The notes beneath the pieces were generated by a model. That model ran no database searches and was not told the origin of the DNA. It saw only the letters and a program-made list of their open reading frames with translations. Shown piece by piece: positions 16,098-25,806 of a DNA stretch of 58,023 nt (positions are counted from its first letter, which is position 1; each line of letters begins with the position of its first letter). The DNA is from Clostridiales bacterium CHKCI001 (GTDB lineage: Bacteria; Bacillota; Clostridia; Lachnospirales; Lachnospiraceae), in NCBI GenBank assembly GCA_900045905.1, contig FCNS01000024.1, positions 1 through 58,023 of the forward strand, in the 5' to 3' direction. A program made the translations under genes and the position numbers.

Positions 16098-17210
16098 ATG
16101 GCAAGTTTGTCACTGAAAAACATTTGTAAAGCATATCCAAATGGCTTTGTAGCAGTTAAGGATTTTAATCTTGAGATTGCAGATAAAGAATTTATCATCT
16201 TCGTAGGTCCATCTGGTTGTGGTAAGTCTACAACACTTCGTATGATCGCAGGTTTGGAAGAAATTTCTTCTGGTGAACTATGGATTGGTGATAGACTATG
16301 TAATGATGTAGAACCAAAGGATAGAGATATTGCGATGGTATTCCAGAACTATGCTCTATATCCACATATGACAGTATATGATAATATGGCATTTGGTTTG
16401 AAGCTGAGAAAAGTTTCCAAGCCAGAAATCGATAAATTAGTACATGAAGCAGCTAAGATTTTGGATATTGAACATTTATTAGATCGTAAACCAAAGGCTC
16501 TTTCTGGTGGTCAGAGACAGCGTGTTGCTATGGGTCGTGCTATCGTTCGTCAGCCAAAGGTATTCTTAATGGACGAGCCTTTATCTAACTTGGATGCTAA
16601 GTTGCGTGTACAGATGCGTATTGAGATTTCTAAACTTCATCAGAGATTAGGTACAACAATCATCTACGTAACACATGACCAGACAGAGGCTATGACACTT
16701 GGTACAAGAATCGTTGTATTAAAAGATGGTATTATTCAGCAGGTTGATACACCTCAGAACTTATATGATAAGCCAACCAATAAGTTCGTTGCTGGATTTA
16801 TTGGATCACCTCAGATGAACTTAGTAGATGCAACTGTTTCTCAGGAAGGCTCTAGCGTTGTTGTTAAATTTGCTGATAACAAGATTACGCTTCCAGCAGA
16901 TAAGGCAAAAGAAATTGTCAGCAGAGGCTATGTAGGAAAAGAAGTAACATTTGGTATTCGTCCAGAAGATATTCATGATGATCCAGAATGGTTAGCAAAA
17001 TCTCCAGATAGTGTTATTCATGCTACAATCAGAGTATATGAAATGTTAGGTGCTGAAGTATTCTTATACTTCGATCAGGGTGACACAAGCTTTACAGCAA
17101 GAGTTAACCCACGTACAACTGCAAGACCAGGTGACAAAGTAGATTTTGCTCTTGATTTAACTAAGATTCATATCTTTGACAAGGAAACAGAACAAGTAAT
17201 TGTTAACTAA
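16098..17210 (+). CDS. MsmK/UgpC-type carbohydrate ABC transporter ATPase
   Basis: 370 residues. Walker A GPSGCGKST (about 37-45), Q-loop in VFQNYALYPHMTV, signature LSGGQRQRVAMGRAI (from about 135), Walker B VFLMDEPLSNLDA, His-loop VTHDQTEAMTLG, then a C-terminal TOBE/MalK-type regulatory domain. This is the shared ATPase of CUT1 sugar importers (MsmK, MsiK, UgpC). No permease or binding protein is next to it, so it probably serves several importers, including the ATPase-less MalEFG-type set at 47-51 kb. The ATG at 16098 follows GGGAGGAAA. Codon use is more biased (CGT, GGT, CCA) than in the neighbours, suggesting high expression. Terminator follows. Confidence 0.92.
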   Translation: MASLSLKNICKAYPNGFVAVKDFNLEIADKEFIIFVGPSGCGKSTTLRMIAGLEEISSGELWIGDRLCNDVEPKDRDIAMVFQNYALYPHMTVYDNMAFGLKLRKVSKPEIDKLVHEAAKILDIEHLLDRKPKALSGGQRQRVAMGRAIVRQPKVFLMDEPLSNLDAKLRVQMRIEISKLHQRLGTTIIYVTHDQTEAMTLGTRIVVLKDGIIQQVDTPQNLYDKPTNKFVAGFIGSPQMNLVDATVSQEGSSVVVKFADNKITLPADKAKEIVSRGYVGKEVTFGIRPEDIHDDPEWLAKSPDSVIHATIRVYEMLGAEVFLYFDQGDTSFTARVNPRTTARPGDKVDFALDLTKIHIFDKETEQVIVN

Positions 17211-17242
17211 TGATGTTTTAGTAATATGTAATTTGTAGAATT

Positions 17243-17287
17243 AAGAGGAAATGTGTAAAAAAAATATACATTTCCTCTTTTATTTTT
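17243..17287 (+). terminator. Terminator of the MsmK-type gene
   Basis: AAGAGGAAATGT (17243-17254) pairs with ACATTTCCTCTT (17268-17279), 12 bp, then TTATTTTT. Confidence 0.85.
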
Positions 17288-17339
17288 CCCAGTTTTGGTT
17301 TAATATATATATAGTAAAATAGAATGGGAGTGTGAACAA

Positions 17340-18428
17340 ATGATTTCAAATCAGATTTTGCAAAGCACAATTGAAGGCTTAAAGACTATAACTAGAATTG
17401 ATTTATGTGTATGTGATACCGACGGAAAGATGTTAGCTACAACACTTTCTGAAGTTGAGGTGGAAGAAGATGCGATTCTTGCATTTGTTATCTCCCCTGC
17501 AGATAGTCAAGTGATTTCTGGCTACCAGTTCTTTAAAGTATTTGACGAACATCAGCTGGAATATGTTTTATTAGCAGAGGGAGCAAGTGACGATGTTTAT
17601 ATGGTAGGAAAGATTGCAGCGTTCCAAATTCAAAATTTACTGATTGCATACAAGGAACGGTTTGATAAAGACAACTTTATTAAAAACCTGCTTTTAGACA
17701 ATCTGCTTTTAGTGGATATTTATAATCGGGCAAAGAAGCTGCATATTGAAACAAATGTGCGCCGTGTTGTTTATATCATTGAAACAAAGAATGAAAAAGA
17801 TACCAATGCATTAGAGACAGTCAGAAGCTTGTTCTCAACAAAGGCAAAAGATTTTATTACCGCAGTAGATGAAAAGAATATTATTCTTGTCAAAGAACTG
17901 AAAGGAACAGAAGAGCAAGAAGATTTGGAAAAGACGGCAAATGTTATTGTAGATATGCTGAATACGGAAGCAATGAGTCAAGTACATGTAGCATATGGTA
18001 CAATTGTCAATGAAATTAAAGAAGTATCGCGTTCCTACAAAGAAGCAAAAATGGCATTGGATGTAGGAAAAATCTTCTATAGTGGAAAGAATGTAGTGGC
18101 ATATTCTAATTTGGGAATTGGACGTCTTATCTATCAGTTGCCATTGCCATTATGCCGTATGTTTATCAAAGAAATCTTTGATGGACGTTCTCCAGATGAT
18201 TTTGATGATGAGACTTTAACTACAATTAATAAGTTCTTTGAAAACAGTTTAAATGTCTCTGAGACATCGAGACAGTTGTACATTCATCGTAATACATTAG
18301 TTTATCGTTTAGATAAACTTCAAAAGAGTACAGGATTAGATTTAAGAGTATTTGAAGATGCGATTACATTTAAGATTGCTCTTATGGTTGTAAAATATAT
18401 GAAGTACATGGAAAGTCAAGAATATTAA
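17340..18428 (+). CDS. PucR/CdaR-type helix-turn-helix regulator
   Basis: 362 residues. The N-terminal ~110 residues resemble a sugar-diacid/GAF-like sensor (CDTDGKMLATT...), the middle resembles the GGDEF-like domain of CdaR regulators (about 140-260), and the C-terminus is the PucR HTH_30 domain with LNVSETSRQLYIHRNTLVYRLDKLQ (about 303-327). Such regulators act on single nearby operons, but this one is followed by a weak terminator and ftsE, so its target may be itself or the preceding ATPase gene. GGGAGTG lies 9 bases before the ATG. Ligand unknown. Confidence 0.82.
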   Translation: MISNQILQSTIEGLKTITRIDLCVCDTDGKMLATTLSEVEVEEDAILAFVISPADSQVISGYQFFKVFDEHQLEYVLLAEGASDDVYMVGKIAAFQIQNLLIAYKERFDKDNFIKNLLLDNLLLVDIYNRAKKLHIETNVRRVVYIIETKNEKDTNALETVRSLFSTKAKDFITAVDEKNIILVKELKGTEEQEDLEKTANVIVDMLNTEAMSQVHVAYGTIVNEIKEVSRSYKEAKMALDVGKIFYSGKNVVAYSNLGIGRLIYQLPLPLCRMFIKEIFDGRSPDDFDDETLTTINKFFENSLNVSETSRQLYIHRNTLVYRLDKLQKSTGLDLRVFEDAITFKIALMVVKYMKYMESQEY

Positions 18429-18434
18429 TAGCTA

Positions 18435-18475
18435 CTCCCACTTTGAGGCTAAGTTTTGAAGTGGGAGAACTTTTG
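18435..18475 (+). terminator. Stem-loop between the PucR-type gene and ftsE
   Basis: CTCCCACTT (18435-18443) pairs with AAGTGGGAG (18459-18467), followed by AACTTTTG. The U run is short; ftsE has no obvious promoter of its own, so read-through is plausible. Confidence 0.45.
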
Positions 18476-18496
18476 ATGGAATGGAATGTGTGAAAA

Positions 18497-19186
18497 ATGA
18501 TTCATTTAGAAAATGTAAGCAAGTCTTATGAGGAAGGAATCCATGCAATTCGTAATATGTCCATTCATATTGAAAAAGGGGAATTTGTATTTTTAATAGG
18601 ACATAGTGGCTCTGGAAAGTCTACATTATTTAAATTGCTGTTGAAAGAAATTGAACCTACAAGTGGGGAAATTTATGTAGATGGTCAAAATATAAAAAAG
18701 ATATCTAAGAGAAAGATTCCTCAGTATCGAAGGAAAATCGGAGCTATTTTTCAAGATTTTCGATTACTTGATGATTATAATGTTTATGATAATGTAGCAT
18801 TAGCGCAAAGAGTGATAGGGATTCGTACAAAAGAGATACGCAATAGTGTGCCAGTAGCATTAGCGAGGTTAGGACTATCAGAACGACAAAGAAGTTATCC
18901 AAACCAATTATCTGGAGGGGAACAACAGCGTGTGGCCATTGCAAGGGCTATGGTAAATAATCCAGAGATCTTACTGGCGGACGAGCCGACTGGAAATATT
19001 GATAAAGAAAATGCAAAAGGGATTATGCAATTGTTAGAGCGTATTAATAGGGAGATAGGTACAACAATTCTTGTAGTTACTCATGATCGCGATTTGGTAG
19101 AAAAGATGGGAAAAAGGGTGATCATTATGAAAGATGGAGAGATTATTAGTGATCGCAAAAAGGAGGAACCGATCAGTGAAACTTAA
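18497..19186 (+). CDS. ftsE: Cell division ATP-binding protein FtsE
   Basis: 229 residues. Walker A GHSGSGKST (about 35-43), Q-loop IFQDFRLLDDYNVYDNVALA (typical FtsE wording), signature LSGGEQQRVAIARAM, Walker B ILLADEPTGNID, His-loop VTHDRDLVE. FtsE with FtsX forms an ABC-type complex that uses ATP to switch on cell-wall hydrolases rather than to transport. The 3' end overlaps ftsX by 11 bases. The downstream M23 and S41 genes complete a common Firmicute cluster. Confidence 0.95.
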   Translation: MIHLENVSKSYEEGIHAIRNMSIHIEKGEFVFLIGHSGSGKSTLFKLLLKEIEPTSGEIYVDGQNIKKISKRKIPQYRRKIGAIFQDFRLLDDYNVYDNVALAQRVIGIRTKEIRNSVPVALARLGLSERQRSYPNQLSGGEQQRVAIARAMVNNPEILLADEPTGNIDKENAKGIMQLLERINREIGTTILVVTHDRDLVEKMGKRVIIMKDGEIISDRKKEEPISET

Positions 19187-20084
19187 TACAATTGGATATT
19201 GTTTAAAACAAGGAATTGGGAACATAAAAAGAAATAAAATGTTTTCCGTTGCTTCTGTTATTACGATTATAGTGTGCATTTTTCTATTTGGGCTATTTTA
19301 TGCAATATTAGCAAATCTTCAATATATGGTGAGTGAAGCAGAAGATACGGTCGGTGTTACCGTATTTTTTGAAGATAATATGAAAGAAGATGATATATTA
19401 TCGCTGAAAGAGGAACTAGAAAAAAGAAATGATGTAAAAACTGTTGATTACATATCAGAAGAGGATGCATGGAGTGAATTTAAAGAGATTTATTTTGCAG
19501 AAATGCCAGAACTAGCAGAAGGATTTGAAGGAGAGAATCCCCTCGTTGGTTCCGCCTCGTTTGAAATTTATCTACGAGATCTTTCAAAACAAAAGCAATT
19601 GGTAACAGAATTAGAAGAGATGGAAGGAATTCGGAAGGTTACTTATTCAGAATTGGCTGCTGGTGGATTGGAAGATATGCAGAATTTAATTCAGTGGTTA
19701 TCTATATTGGTGACAGGAATCTTATTTATTGTCAGTGTATTTTTGATTAGCAATTCTATTACGCTATCTTATACTGTGAGACAAAAAGAAATGCATACGA
19801 TGAAATGGCTTGGAGCCACCAATACGTTTGTAAAAGCGCCGTTTATTATCGAAGGATTGCTCTTAGGACTGATAGGGACAGTGATTCCTCTTGTTCTATT
19901 ATATTTCTTTTATAAAGAGACAGTCGTTCTTGTTAATCAAAGATTTAGTATTCTATCGAATGTATTAAAGTTTCTTTCAGTAAAACAAGTATTTCAGGTG
20001 TTATTGCCAGTATCACTTTTATTAGGAGAGGGAATTGGATTTATAGGAAGCTTCTTTACAATTAGGAAGCATTTGAAAGTATAA
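19176..20084 (+). CDS. ftsX: Cell division protein FtsX
   Basis: 302 residues in the FtsX layout: short cytoplasmic N-terminus (YCLKQGIGNIKRNKMFSVAS), helix 1 (about 23-45), a ~120-residue extracellular loop containing an FtsX_ECD domain (TVFFEDNMKEDDI... to EGIRKVTYSE), and three helices in the C-terminal half with the conserved LGATNTFVKAPFIIEG loop. The external loop is what contacts the hydrolase partner. The GTG at 19176 is chosen because AAAGGAGG lies 11 bases upstream and it yields the usual N-terminus; the ATG at 19134 would sit well inside ftsE. Partner is probably the M23 protein encoded next. Confidence 0.93.
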   Translation: MKLNTIGYCLKQGIGNIKRNKMFSVASVITIIVCIFLFGLFYAILANLQYMVSEAEDTVGVTVFFEDNMKEDDILSLKEELEKRNDVKTVDYISEEDAWSEFKEIYFAEMPELAEGFEGENPLVGSASFEIYLRDLSKQKQLVTELEEMEGIRKVTYSELAAGGLEDMQNLIQWLSILVTGILFIVSVFLISNSITLSYTVRQKEMHTMKWLGATNTFVKAPFIIEGLLLGLIGTVIPLVLLYFFYKETVVLVNQRFSILSNVLKFLSVKQVFQVLLPVSLLLGEGIGFIGSFFTIRKHLKV

Positions 20085-20162
20085 AAGTTAATAACTAAAT
20101 GATAAAATAATTTAGTTAAAGATAAAAACAAAGAGGAGAACTTAGGAGAGGAAATAATAGTA

Positions 20163-22130
20163 ATGAGAAACAAGATGATGTGGAACAAAAGACGTATGGC
20201 GTTAATTACAGCAGTGGCAGTAGCCTTTAGTGCGGTAATTGCACAGGCAGCAGGAGTAAGCGAAAAAAAGGAACAGTTAAATTCAGTACAAGAAAATGTT
20301 CAACAATTAATGAATCAAAAGGAACAGGCACAAGAATTGTTGGATCAGATGAAGAGTCAACAAGTTGATTTGAGTACGTACATAGAAGAAGTCGATGCAA
20401 GGATGACAGAAATTGCGAAACGTATCTATGAATTGGAAAAAGAGATTGACACAATTGAAGAAAAGATAAGTGATAATGAGAAGGACTTAGAAGAAGCAGA
20501 AGAAAAGCGCGACGAACAGCAAGAAGCAATGAAGAAAAGAATTCGTTATATGTACGAAAATGGAGAATCCGATTATATTGAATTATTATTAAGTGGAAAA
20601 TCAATTGCAGAAATTTTAAATCGTGCAGAGTATATTTCTAAAATATCCGTATATGATAGAGATATGTTGGATAGTTATGAGAAAACAGTTAACAGTTGCA
20701 AGAAATTAAAAGAAGAACTTACAGAACAGAAAAAATCCTTAGAAAAGAGTAAAAAAGAACAGGAAGATAAGCTGGAAGCACAGCAGATTCTGTTAGAAGC
20801 AAAACAAAAAGAACTTGCGAGTGTAAATGATTCTGTTGAAAATTCCTCAAATGACTTAGAAGATTATAATAATCAAATTGCACAGGGACAAAACTTAACA
20901 GAGAAGTTACAAAAAGAGTTGCAAGAAGAAGTTAAAAAAGTAAATCAGATTGCAGCAGAGTTAGCAAGTAAAGCAGCCTTAGAAGCACAACAACAGGAAA
21001 GTTCTAAAAATGCTTCAGTTAGTCAATCAGTAAAGGAAAGCGAACAGACGAAACAGAAGCAGGAAGAAAAAGATAAAACAGAACAAGAGCGTCAGCAGGC
21101 AGCACAAGAAACCTTGCCATCCAATGATGAGGTAGAGCAGGAAGATACAGGAATGCCGTCCAATGCAGAATGGCAGGCAGCACAAAGTCATGCAGCAGAA
21201 GTGAGTCAATGGACAGAAGAGACGGATGAAGTAACCGAATCAAATGAACAAGCTTCCATAGTGGATTCTACAGAGCAAACTAAGGCTTCGATAGAAACAT
21301 CAACAACAGTACCAGTAACAGAAGTTAAAACGACAGAGGCTCCAACAACGACAGCTCCAGTAACAGAAGTTAAAACGACAGAGGCTCCAACAACGACAGC
21401 TCCAGTAACAGAAGTTAAAACGACAGAGGTTCTGACAACGACAGCTCCAGTAACGGAAGTTAAAACGACAGAGGCTCCGACAACAACGCCTCCAGTAACA
21501 GAAGCCTCAACGGCAACGGCTCCAGTAACAAAGGCGCCAACGACAGAAGCCCCGACAACAACAGCTCCAGTAACAGAAGTCCCAACAACGGCAGAAGTAA
21601 CACAAACTCCAAATACGGGATTGACGTTCTCTCTTTGCTGGCCTCTTCCAAGTGGAAAGACGATTACAAGTAATTTTGGTCCTAGACCAGTGCAGCCTGT
21701 TGCTGGAACGGCATTGTTCCATCATGGAGTAGATATCTATGCTCCAATGGGGTCTGAGATTGTAGCTGCGGCAGCTGGAACCGTCGTATATGTTGGCAAT
21801 GGTGCAGATATCGGCAACTCAGGATGTGGTAATCAAGTTTGGATTTCCCATGATGGAGGACGTTATATGACAATGTATAATCATTGCTCAGCAACACTTG
21901 TTAATGTAGGACAAACTGTAAGTGCAGGAAGTGTAATTGCGTTAGTTGGTTCTACTGGTTTATCAACAGGCCCTCATTTGGATTTCCGTTTTTATTTAAC
22001 AGGCAGCAATGCTATTTATGATAAAATAAGTGGGGACTATTTAGATCCAATGACTGGCGATTATTTGAATCCGAATGATATGTCAGGAACACGCTATCCA
22101 GGCGCATCCATTCAGTATTATGGAAGATAA
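20163..22130 (+). CDS. Coiled-coil M23 (LytM) protein, EnvC-like partner of FtsEX, HLD active-site variant
   Basis: 655 residues. Signal peptide at 1-30 (ends AVIAQAAG), long coiled coil (about 32-265, EnvC/CwlO-like, rich in Glu/Lys/Gln), polar linker, a Thr/Pro/Val tandem repeat (about 380-475), and a C-terminal M23 domain (about 490-620). M23 zinc sites are expected at HxxxD, a catalytic His, and HxH. HHGVD is present and YNH is present, but the last motif reads GPHLDFRF instead of GPHLHFEV, so the third zinc ligand His is Asp. It may be catalytically weak and act as an activator, as EnvC does, or use Asp as ligand. It follows ftsX by 78 bp and carries its own SD. Confident on architecture; activity uncertain. 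Confidence 0.9.
   Translation: MRNKMMWNKRRMALITAVAVAFSAVIAQAAGVSEKKEQLNSVQENVQQLMNQKEQAQELLDQMKSQQVDLSTYIEEVDARMTEIAKRIYELEKEIDTIEEKISDNEKDLEEAEEKRDEQQEAMKKRIRYMYENGESDYIELLLSGKSIAEILNRAEYISKISVYDRDMLDSYEKTVNSCKKLKEELTEQKKSLEKSKKEQEDKLEAQQILLEAKQKELASVNDSVENSSNDLEDYNNQIAQGQNLTEKLQKELQEEVKKVNQIAAELASKAALEAQQQESSKNASVSQSVKESEQTKQKQEEKDKTEQERQQAAQETLPSNDEVEQEDTGMPSNAEWQAAQSHAAEVSQWTEETDEVTESNEQASIVDSTEQTKASIETSTTVPVTEVKTTEAPTTTAPVTEVKTTEAPTTTAPVTEVKTTEVLTTTAPVTEVKTTEAPTTTPPVTEASTATAPVTKAPTTEAPTTTAPVTEVPTTAEVTQTPNTGLTFSLCWPLPSGKTITSNFGPRPVQPVAGTALFHHGVDIYAPMGSEIVAAAAGTVVYVGNGADIGNSGCGNQVWISHDGGRYMTMYNHCSATLVNVGQTVSAGSVIALVGSTGLSTGPHLDFRFYLTGSNAIYDKISGDYLDPMTGDYLNPNDMSGTRYPGASIQYYGR
21312..21590 (+). 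repeat. 45-bp in-frame tandem repeat encoding a Thr/Pro linker
   Basis: Units start at 21312, 21357, 21402 and 21447 (45 bp, PVTEVKTTEAPTTTA-type), then a 30-bp short unit at 21492, another 45-bp unit at 21522 and a partial one from 21567. The first two are nearly identical at nucleotide level, which suggests recent slippage. The product is a probable O-glycosylated or wall-spanning spacer between the coiled coil and the M23 domain. Confidence 0.9.
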
Positions 22131-22230
22131 AATCGTTTATCGATTGTTATGTCAGCTAAAGCTGGCCTGAATCCTGCGCCAAGACTCGCAGGAGCGAATC
22201 TTGAATATTAGAGTAAGGAGTAATTATTTT

Positions 22231-23478
22231 ATGGAAGAGAAGTCCAAGAAAAGGTTTTGGAAGGGGGTATTTATAGGGGCATTGGGGATGCTACTGACCA
22301 TTAGTGTGATTATTGGTGTTTTATTTATGAGTGATTCTTTAATAATTAGTATCATTCCAAATACTAACACCAATGCATCTCAATCAGAAGCAGTACCGAT
22401 TAGTACAGCAGTGCAGTCCAAATTAGATATTTTAGAAAAGTATGTAAAAAGCAGTTTTTTATTTGATATCGATGAAGAAGAATTGGCAAATGGAGTATAT
22501 AAAGGATACGTTGCTGCATTGAATGATCCATACTCGGAATATTACACAAAGGAAGAATATGAAGAAATGAATGAGTCCATAGACGGAACCTATTATGGAA
22601 TTGGAGTTATGGTTACGAGCGACAGCGAAGGAAGAGTTTCCGTTGTACGTGTATTTGAAAATTGTCCAGGCGCACAAGCAGGAATTCTTCCAAACGATTA
22701 TATCGTTAAAGTCGGAGATGTGGAAGTTACGGGAATGGATTTGAATGAAGTTGTAGGTTATATTAAAGGAGCAGAAGGTACAACTGTGAAAATTACTGTG
22801 TATCGAGAAAGTGATAGTGAATATCATGAGATGGAAGTAGAACGCCGGAATGTAGAAAATCCAACCGTAGAACATGAAATGTTGGAAAATCAAATCGGAT
22901 ATATCCAGATCACAGAATTTGACAAAGTAACCGTATCTCAGTTTCAAAACGCTTTGCAAGATCTAGAAAACCAAGGAATGAAAGGGTTGATTATAGACAT
23001 TCGCAGCAATCCAGGAGGATTACTAAAAACTGTGGTAGAAATTCTTCAGGGTATCCTTCCAGAAGGAACGATTGTTTATACACAGGATAAAAATGGAGAG
23101 GGTGAGACTTATACATCAGAAGGAAAAACTCCATTTACAAAGCCAATGGCTGTATTAATTAATGGAAATAGTGCAAGCGCTGCAGAAATTTTTGCTGGAG
23201 CAATCAAAGACTATAAACTAGGAACGTTAATTGGTACAACTACATTTGGAAAAGGGATTGTACAAACAGTTTTACCGCTTAGTGATGGAAGTGCTCTTAA
23301 AATGACGGTTTCCCGTTACTATACTCCATCAGGAGTATGTATTCACGAGACTGGCATTGCCCCAGATATCGAAGTTACATTGGATGAATCTCTTCAGCAG
23401 CAAATAACAATAGAGAAGTCTCAAGATACTCAGCTTCAAAAGGCAATTGAAGTTATAAACGGCCAGATTACACAATAA
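22231..23478 (+). CDS. S41-family C-terminal processing protease (CtpA/CtpB type)
   Basis: 415 residues: N-terminal membrane anchor (about 9-31), a PDZ domain (about 110-190, VRVFENCPGAQAGILPNDYIVKVGD) and a S41 domain with the catalytic Ser in NGNSASAAEIFAG and the Lys in GTTTFGKGIVQT, the Ser/Lys dyad pattern. Such proteases trim or degrade extracytoplasmic proteins; being placed after ftsEX and an M23 protein, it may turn over that hydrolase, as Prc/CtpA does for amidases elsewhere. AAGGAG at 22215 and ATG at 22231 give the start; a TTG at 22201 is possible but has no SD. The 100-bp gap before it contains a short CCTGCG/CGCAGG hairpin. Confidence 0.92.
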   Translation: MEEKSKKRFWKGVFIGALGMLLTISVIIGVLFMSDSLIISIIPNTNTNASQSEAVPISTAVQSKLDILEKYVKSSFLFDIDEEELANGVYKGYVAALNDPYSEYYTKEEYEEMNESIDGTYYGIGVMVTSDSEGRVSVVRVFENCPGAQAGILPNDYIVKVGDVEVTGMDLNEVVGYIKGAEGTTVKITVYRESDSEYHEMEVERRNVENPTVEHEMLENQIGYIQITEFDKVTVSQFQNALQDLENQGMKGLIIDIRSNPGGLLKTVVEILQGILPEGTIVYTQDKNGEGETYTSEGKTPFTKPMAVLINGNSASAAEIFAGAIKDYKLGTLIGTTTFGKGIVQTVLPLSDGSALKMTVSRYYTPSGVCIHETGIAPDIEVTLDESLQQQITIEKSQDTQLQKAIEVINGQITQ

Positions 23479-23544
23479 GATCAAATTGATATAGGACTGG
23501 ATATCAAAGATAGAAAAAGGGTTGTTAGGAAAATAAATTCAAAT

Positions 23545-23604
23545 AAAAGGATGTGTTATAGCATAAACTAATATTTGAACTATTTTCTGTAACACCCTTT
23601 TTTT
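23545..23604 (+). terminator. Terminator after the S41 protease
   Basis: AAAAGGATGTGTTATAG (23545-23561) pairs with CTGTAACACCCTTTT (23587-23601) with a bulge and one wobble, ending in seven T residues. It resembles in sequence the hairpin at 32404-32460. Confidence 0.7.
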
Positions 23605-23643
23605 ATCCTATGAAAAATTTTATTTTCTACTTAGTAAAAACCA

Positions 23644-23655
23644 GAACAAATGTTC
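23644..23655. promoter_or_regulatory. LexA/DinR SOS box upstream of uvrBA
   Basis: GAACAAATGTTC fits the Gram-positive SOS box GAAC-N4-GTTC exactly. It lies 67 bp before the uvrB ATG and close to the probable -35 region (a TATACT -10-like hexamer sits at about 23689), consistent with LexA repression. Confidence 0.75.
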
Positions 23656-23721
23656 AAAAATTGCTGTACTTTTCTTTGAACTTGTGGTATACTACTAATA
23701 ATTGAGAACTGGAGGTGCATT

Positions 23722-25710
23722 ATGGATCATTTTAAGTTAGTATCAGAATATGCCCCAACGGGCGACCAGCCTCAGGCGATTGAGCAGCTGGTACAGGGGT
23801 TTAAAGAAGGCAATCAATTCCAGACTTTACTGGGAGTTACAGGATCTGGAAAAACTTTTACAATGGCAAATGTGATTCAAGCGCTAAATAAGCCTACACT
23901 TATTATTGCTCATAACAAAACATTGGCAGGGCAGCTTTATAGTGAATTTAAAGAGTTTTTTCCTGAAAATGCAGTGGAATATTTCGTTTCTTATTATGAT
24001 TATTATCAGCCTGAAGCATATGTACCTTCTACCGATACTTATATTGAAAAAGATGCAGCAATCAATGATGAGATTGATAAACTGCGTCTTTCTGCCACTT
24101 CAGCGTTGGCAGAACGAAGAGATGTGATTGTGATTGCATCGGTGTCTTGTATTTACGGATTGGGAAGTCCAATTGATTATAAAAATATGGTTTTATCCCT
24201 ACGTCCAGGTATGGAAAAAGATCGAGACGATGTAATACGTAAGTTAATTGATATCCAATATATGCGCAATGAGATGGATTTTCATCGAGGAACGTTTCGA
24301 GTTAGAGGAGATGTGATAGAGATTTTTCCAGCCAACTGGAGCGATACTGCGGTTCGGGTTGAATTTTTTGGCGATGAAGTGGATAGAATTACAGAGATTG
24401 ATGTATTGACGGGTGAAATCAAGTGCCGATTAGAACATATTGCAATTTTTCCAGCATCGCATTATGTAGTAGATCCTCAAAAATTATTAAAGGCAACAAA
24501 AGAAATTGAAAAAGAACTAGAAGAGCAGGTTACTTACTTTAAGAGAGAAGATAAATTGCTGGAGGCACAGAGAATTGCAGAAAGAACAAATTATGATATA
24601 GAGATGATGAAAGAAACAGGGTTCTGCTCTGGAATTGAAAACTATTCCAGACATTTATCAGGCTTACAGCCAGGAGAAGCTCCGCATACATTAATTGATT
24701 ATTTTCCAGATGATTTTTTAATTATTGTAGATGAAAGTCATATTACGATTCCGCAGGTAAGAGGAATGTATGCTGGAGACCGCTCACGTAAGATGACACT
24801 CGTGAATTATGGATTCCGTCTTCCATCTGCCTTGGACAATAGACCATTGAATTTTTCTGAGTTTGAAAGTAAGATTAATCAAATGTTATTTGTATCTGCG
24901 ACTCCAAATGTTTATGAACAAGAGCATGAATTGCTTCGAGCAGAGCAGGTAATTCGTCCTACTGGATTGCTCGATCCAGAGATTGATGTGCGCCCAGTGA
25001 ATGGACAAATTGATGACTTAATTGTAGAGATCAATAAAACAGTCAAACAGAAAAATAAAGTGCTAGTTACAACGTTAACCAAACGAATGGCAGAAGATCT
25101 GACACAATATATGCGTGAGAACGGAATCCGAGTGAAGTATTTACATTCAGATATTGATACATTGGAGCGTGCAGAGATTATTCGAGATATGAGATTGGAT
25201 GTATTTGATGTATTAGTTGGTATTAATTTATTGCGAGAAGGCTTAGATATTCCAGAGATTGCATTGGTTGCAATTTTAGATGCAGATAGAGAAGGATTTC
25301 TCCGTTCGGAAACCTCTTTAATTCAGACTGTTGGGCGAGCGGCACGTAATGCAGAAGGGCATGTTATTATGTATGCAGATCAGATTACGGATTCTATGGC
25401 AAGAGCAATCGAAGAGACAAATCGGCGTCGAATGATTCAAAAGAAATATAATGAGATCAATGGAATTACACCACAAACAATTAAAAAAGCAGTAAGAGAC
25501 TTGATTCGAATTTCAAAAGCAGCCGAGGCTGCGAGTGCAGGTCTGGAAAAAGATCCAGAATCTATGTCAGAAAAAGAGTTAAATAAGTTGATTAAGCAAG
25601 TTACAAAGAAAATGCAGCAGGCAGCGGCAGAGTTGAATTTTGAAGCAGCGGCAGAGCTAAGAGATCAGTTAAAGGAATTAAAATTATATTTAAATGAGAG
25701 CAAGAAATAG
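23722..25710 (+). CDS. uvrB: Excinuclease ABC subunit B
   Basis: 662 residues, the normal UvrB length. Walker A GVTGSGKT (38-45), the DNA-wedging beta-hairpin [21 protein letters not shown] (near 90-112), helicase motifs DESHI (near 338) and [13 protein letters not shown] (near 497), the QTVGRAARN motif VI and a C-terminal UVR domain (about 623-658). It is the damage-verifying helicase of nucleotide excision repair, loading after UvrA and recruiting UvrC. ATG with TGGAGG eight bases upstream. Followed by uvrA; a LexA box precedes the pair. Confidence 0.97.
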   Translation: MDHFKLVSEYAPTGDQPQAIEQLVQGFKEGNQFQTLLGVTGSGKTFTMANVIQALNKPTLIIAHNKTLAGQLYSEFKEFFPENAVEYFVSYYDYYQPEAYVPSTDTYIEKDAAINDEIDKLRLSATSALAERRDVIVIASVSCIYGLGSPIDYKNMVLSLRPGMEKDRDDVIRKLIDIQYMRNEMDFHRGTFRVRGDVIEIFPANWSDTAVRVEFFGDEVDRITEIDVLTGEIKCRLEHIAIFPASHYVVDPQKLLKATKEIEKELEEQVTYFKREDKLLEAQRIAERTNYDIEMMKETGFCSGIENYSRHLSGLQPGEAPHTLIDYFPDDFLIIVDESHITIPQVRGMYAGDRSRKMTLVNYGFRLPSALDNRPLNFSEFESKINQMLFVSATPNVYEQEHELLRAEQVIRPTGLLDPEIDVRPVNGQIDDLIVEINKTVKQKNKVLVTTLTKRMAEDLTQYMRENGIRVKYLHSDIDTLERAEIIRDMRLDVFDVLVGINLLREGLDIPEIALVAILDADREGFLRSETSLIQTVGRAARNAEGHVIMYADQITDSMARAIEETNRRRMIQKKYNEINGITPQTIKKAVRDLIRISKAAEAASAGLEKDPESMSEKELNKLIKQVTKKMQQAAAELNFEAAAELRDQLKELKLYLNESKK

Positions 25711-25806
25711 GAACTTACTATATGTATTTTCTATTATTTTATTTTGTTTATTTTAGGTTTAAATGATCCATTGGAATTTTTATAATGTATGATACAGGAG
25801 GGAGAA

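Noticed and set aside
21312-21590. Regular 45-bp repeats resembling a CRISPR array
   Set aside because: They are in frame, encode PVTEVKTTEAPTTTA-type units, have no spacers, and no cas genes are near.
22459-22959. 166-codon open frame on the - strand inside the S41 protease gene
   Set aside because: Antisense to a well-supported gene, no SD, Phe/His/Ile-rich shadow composition.
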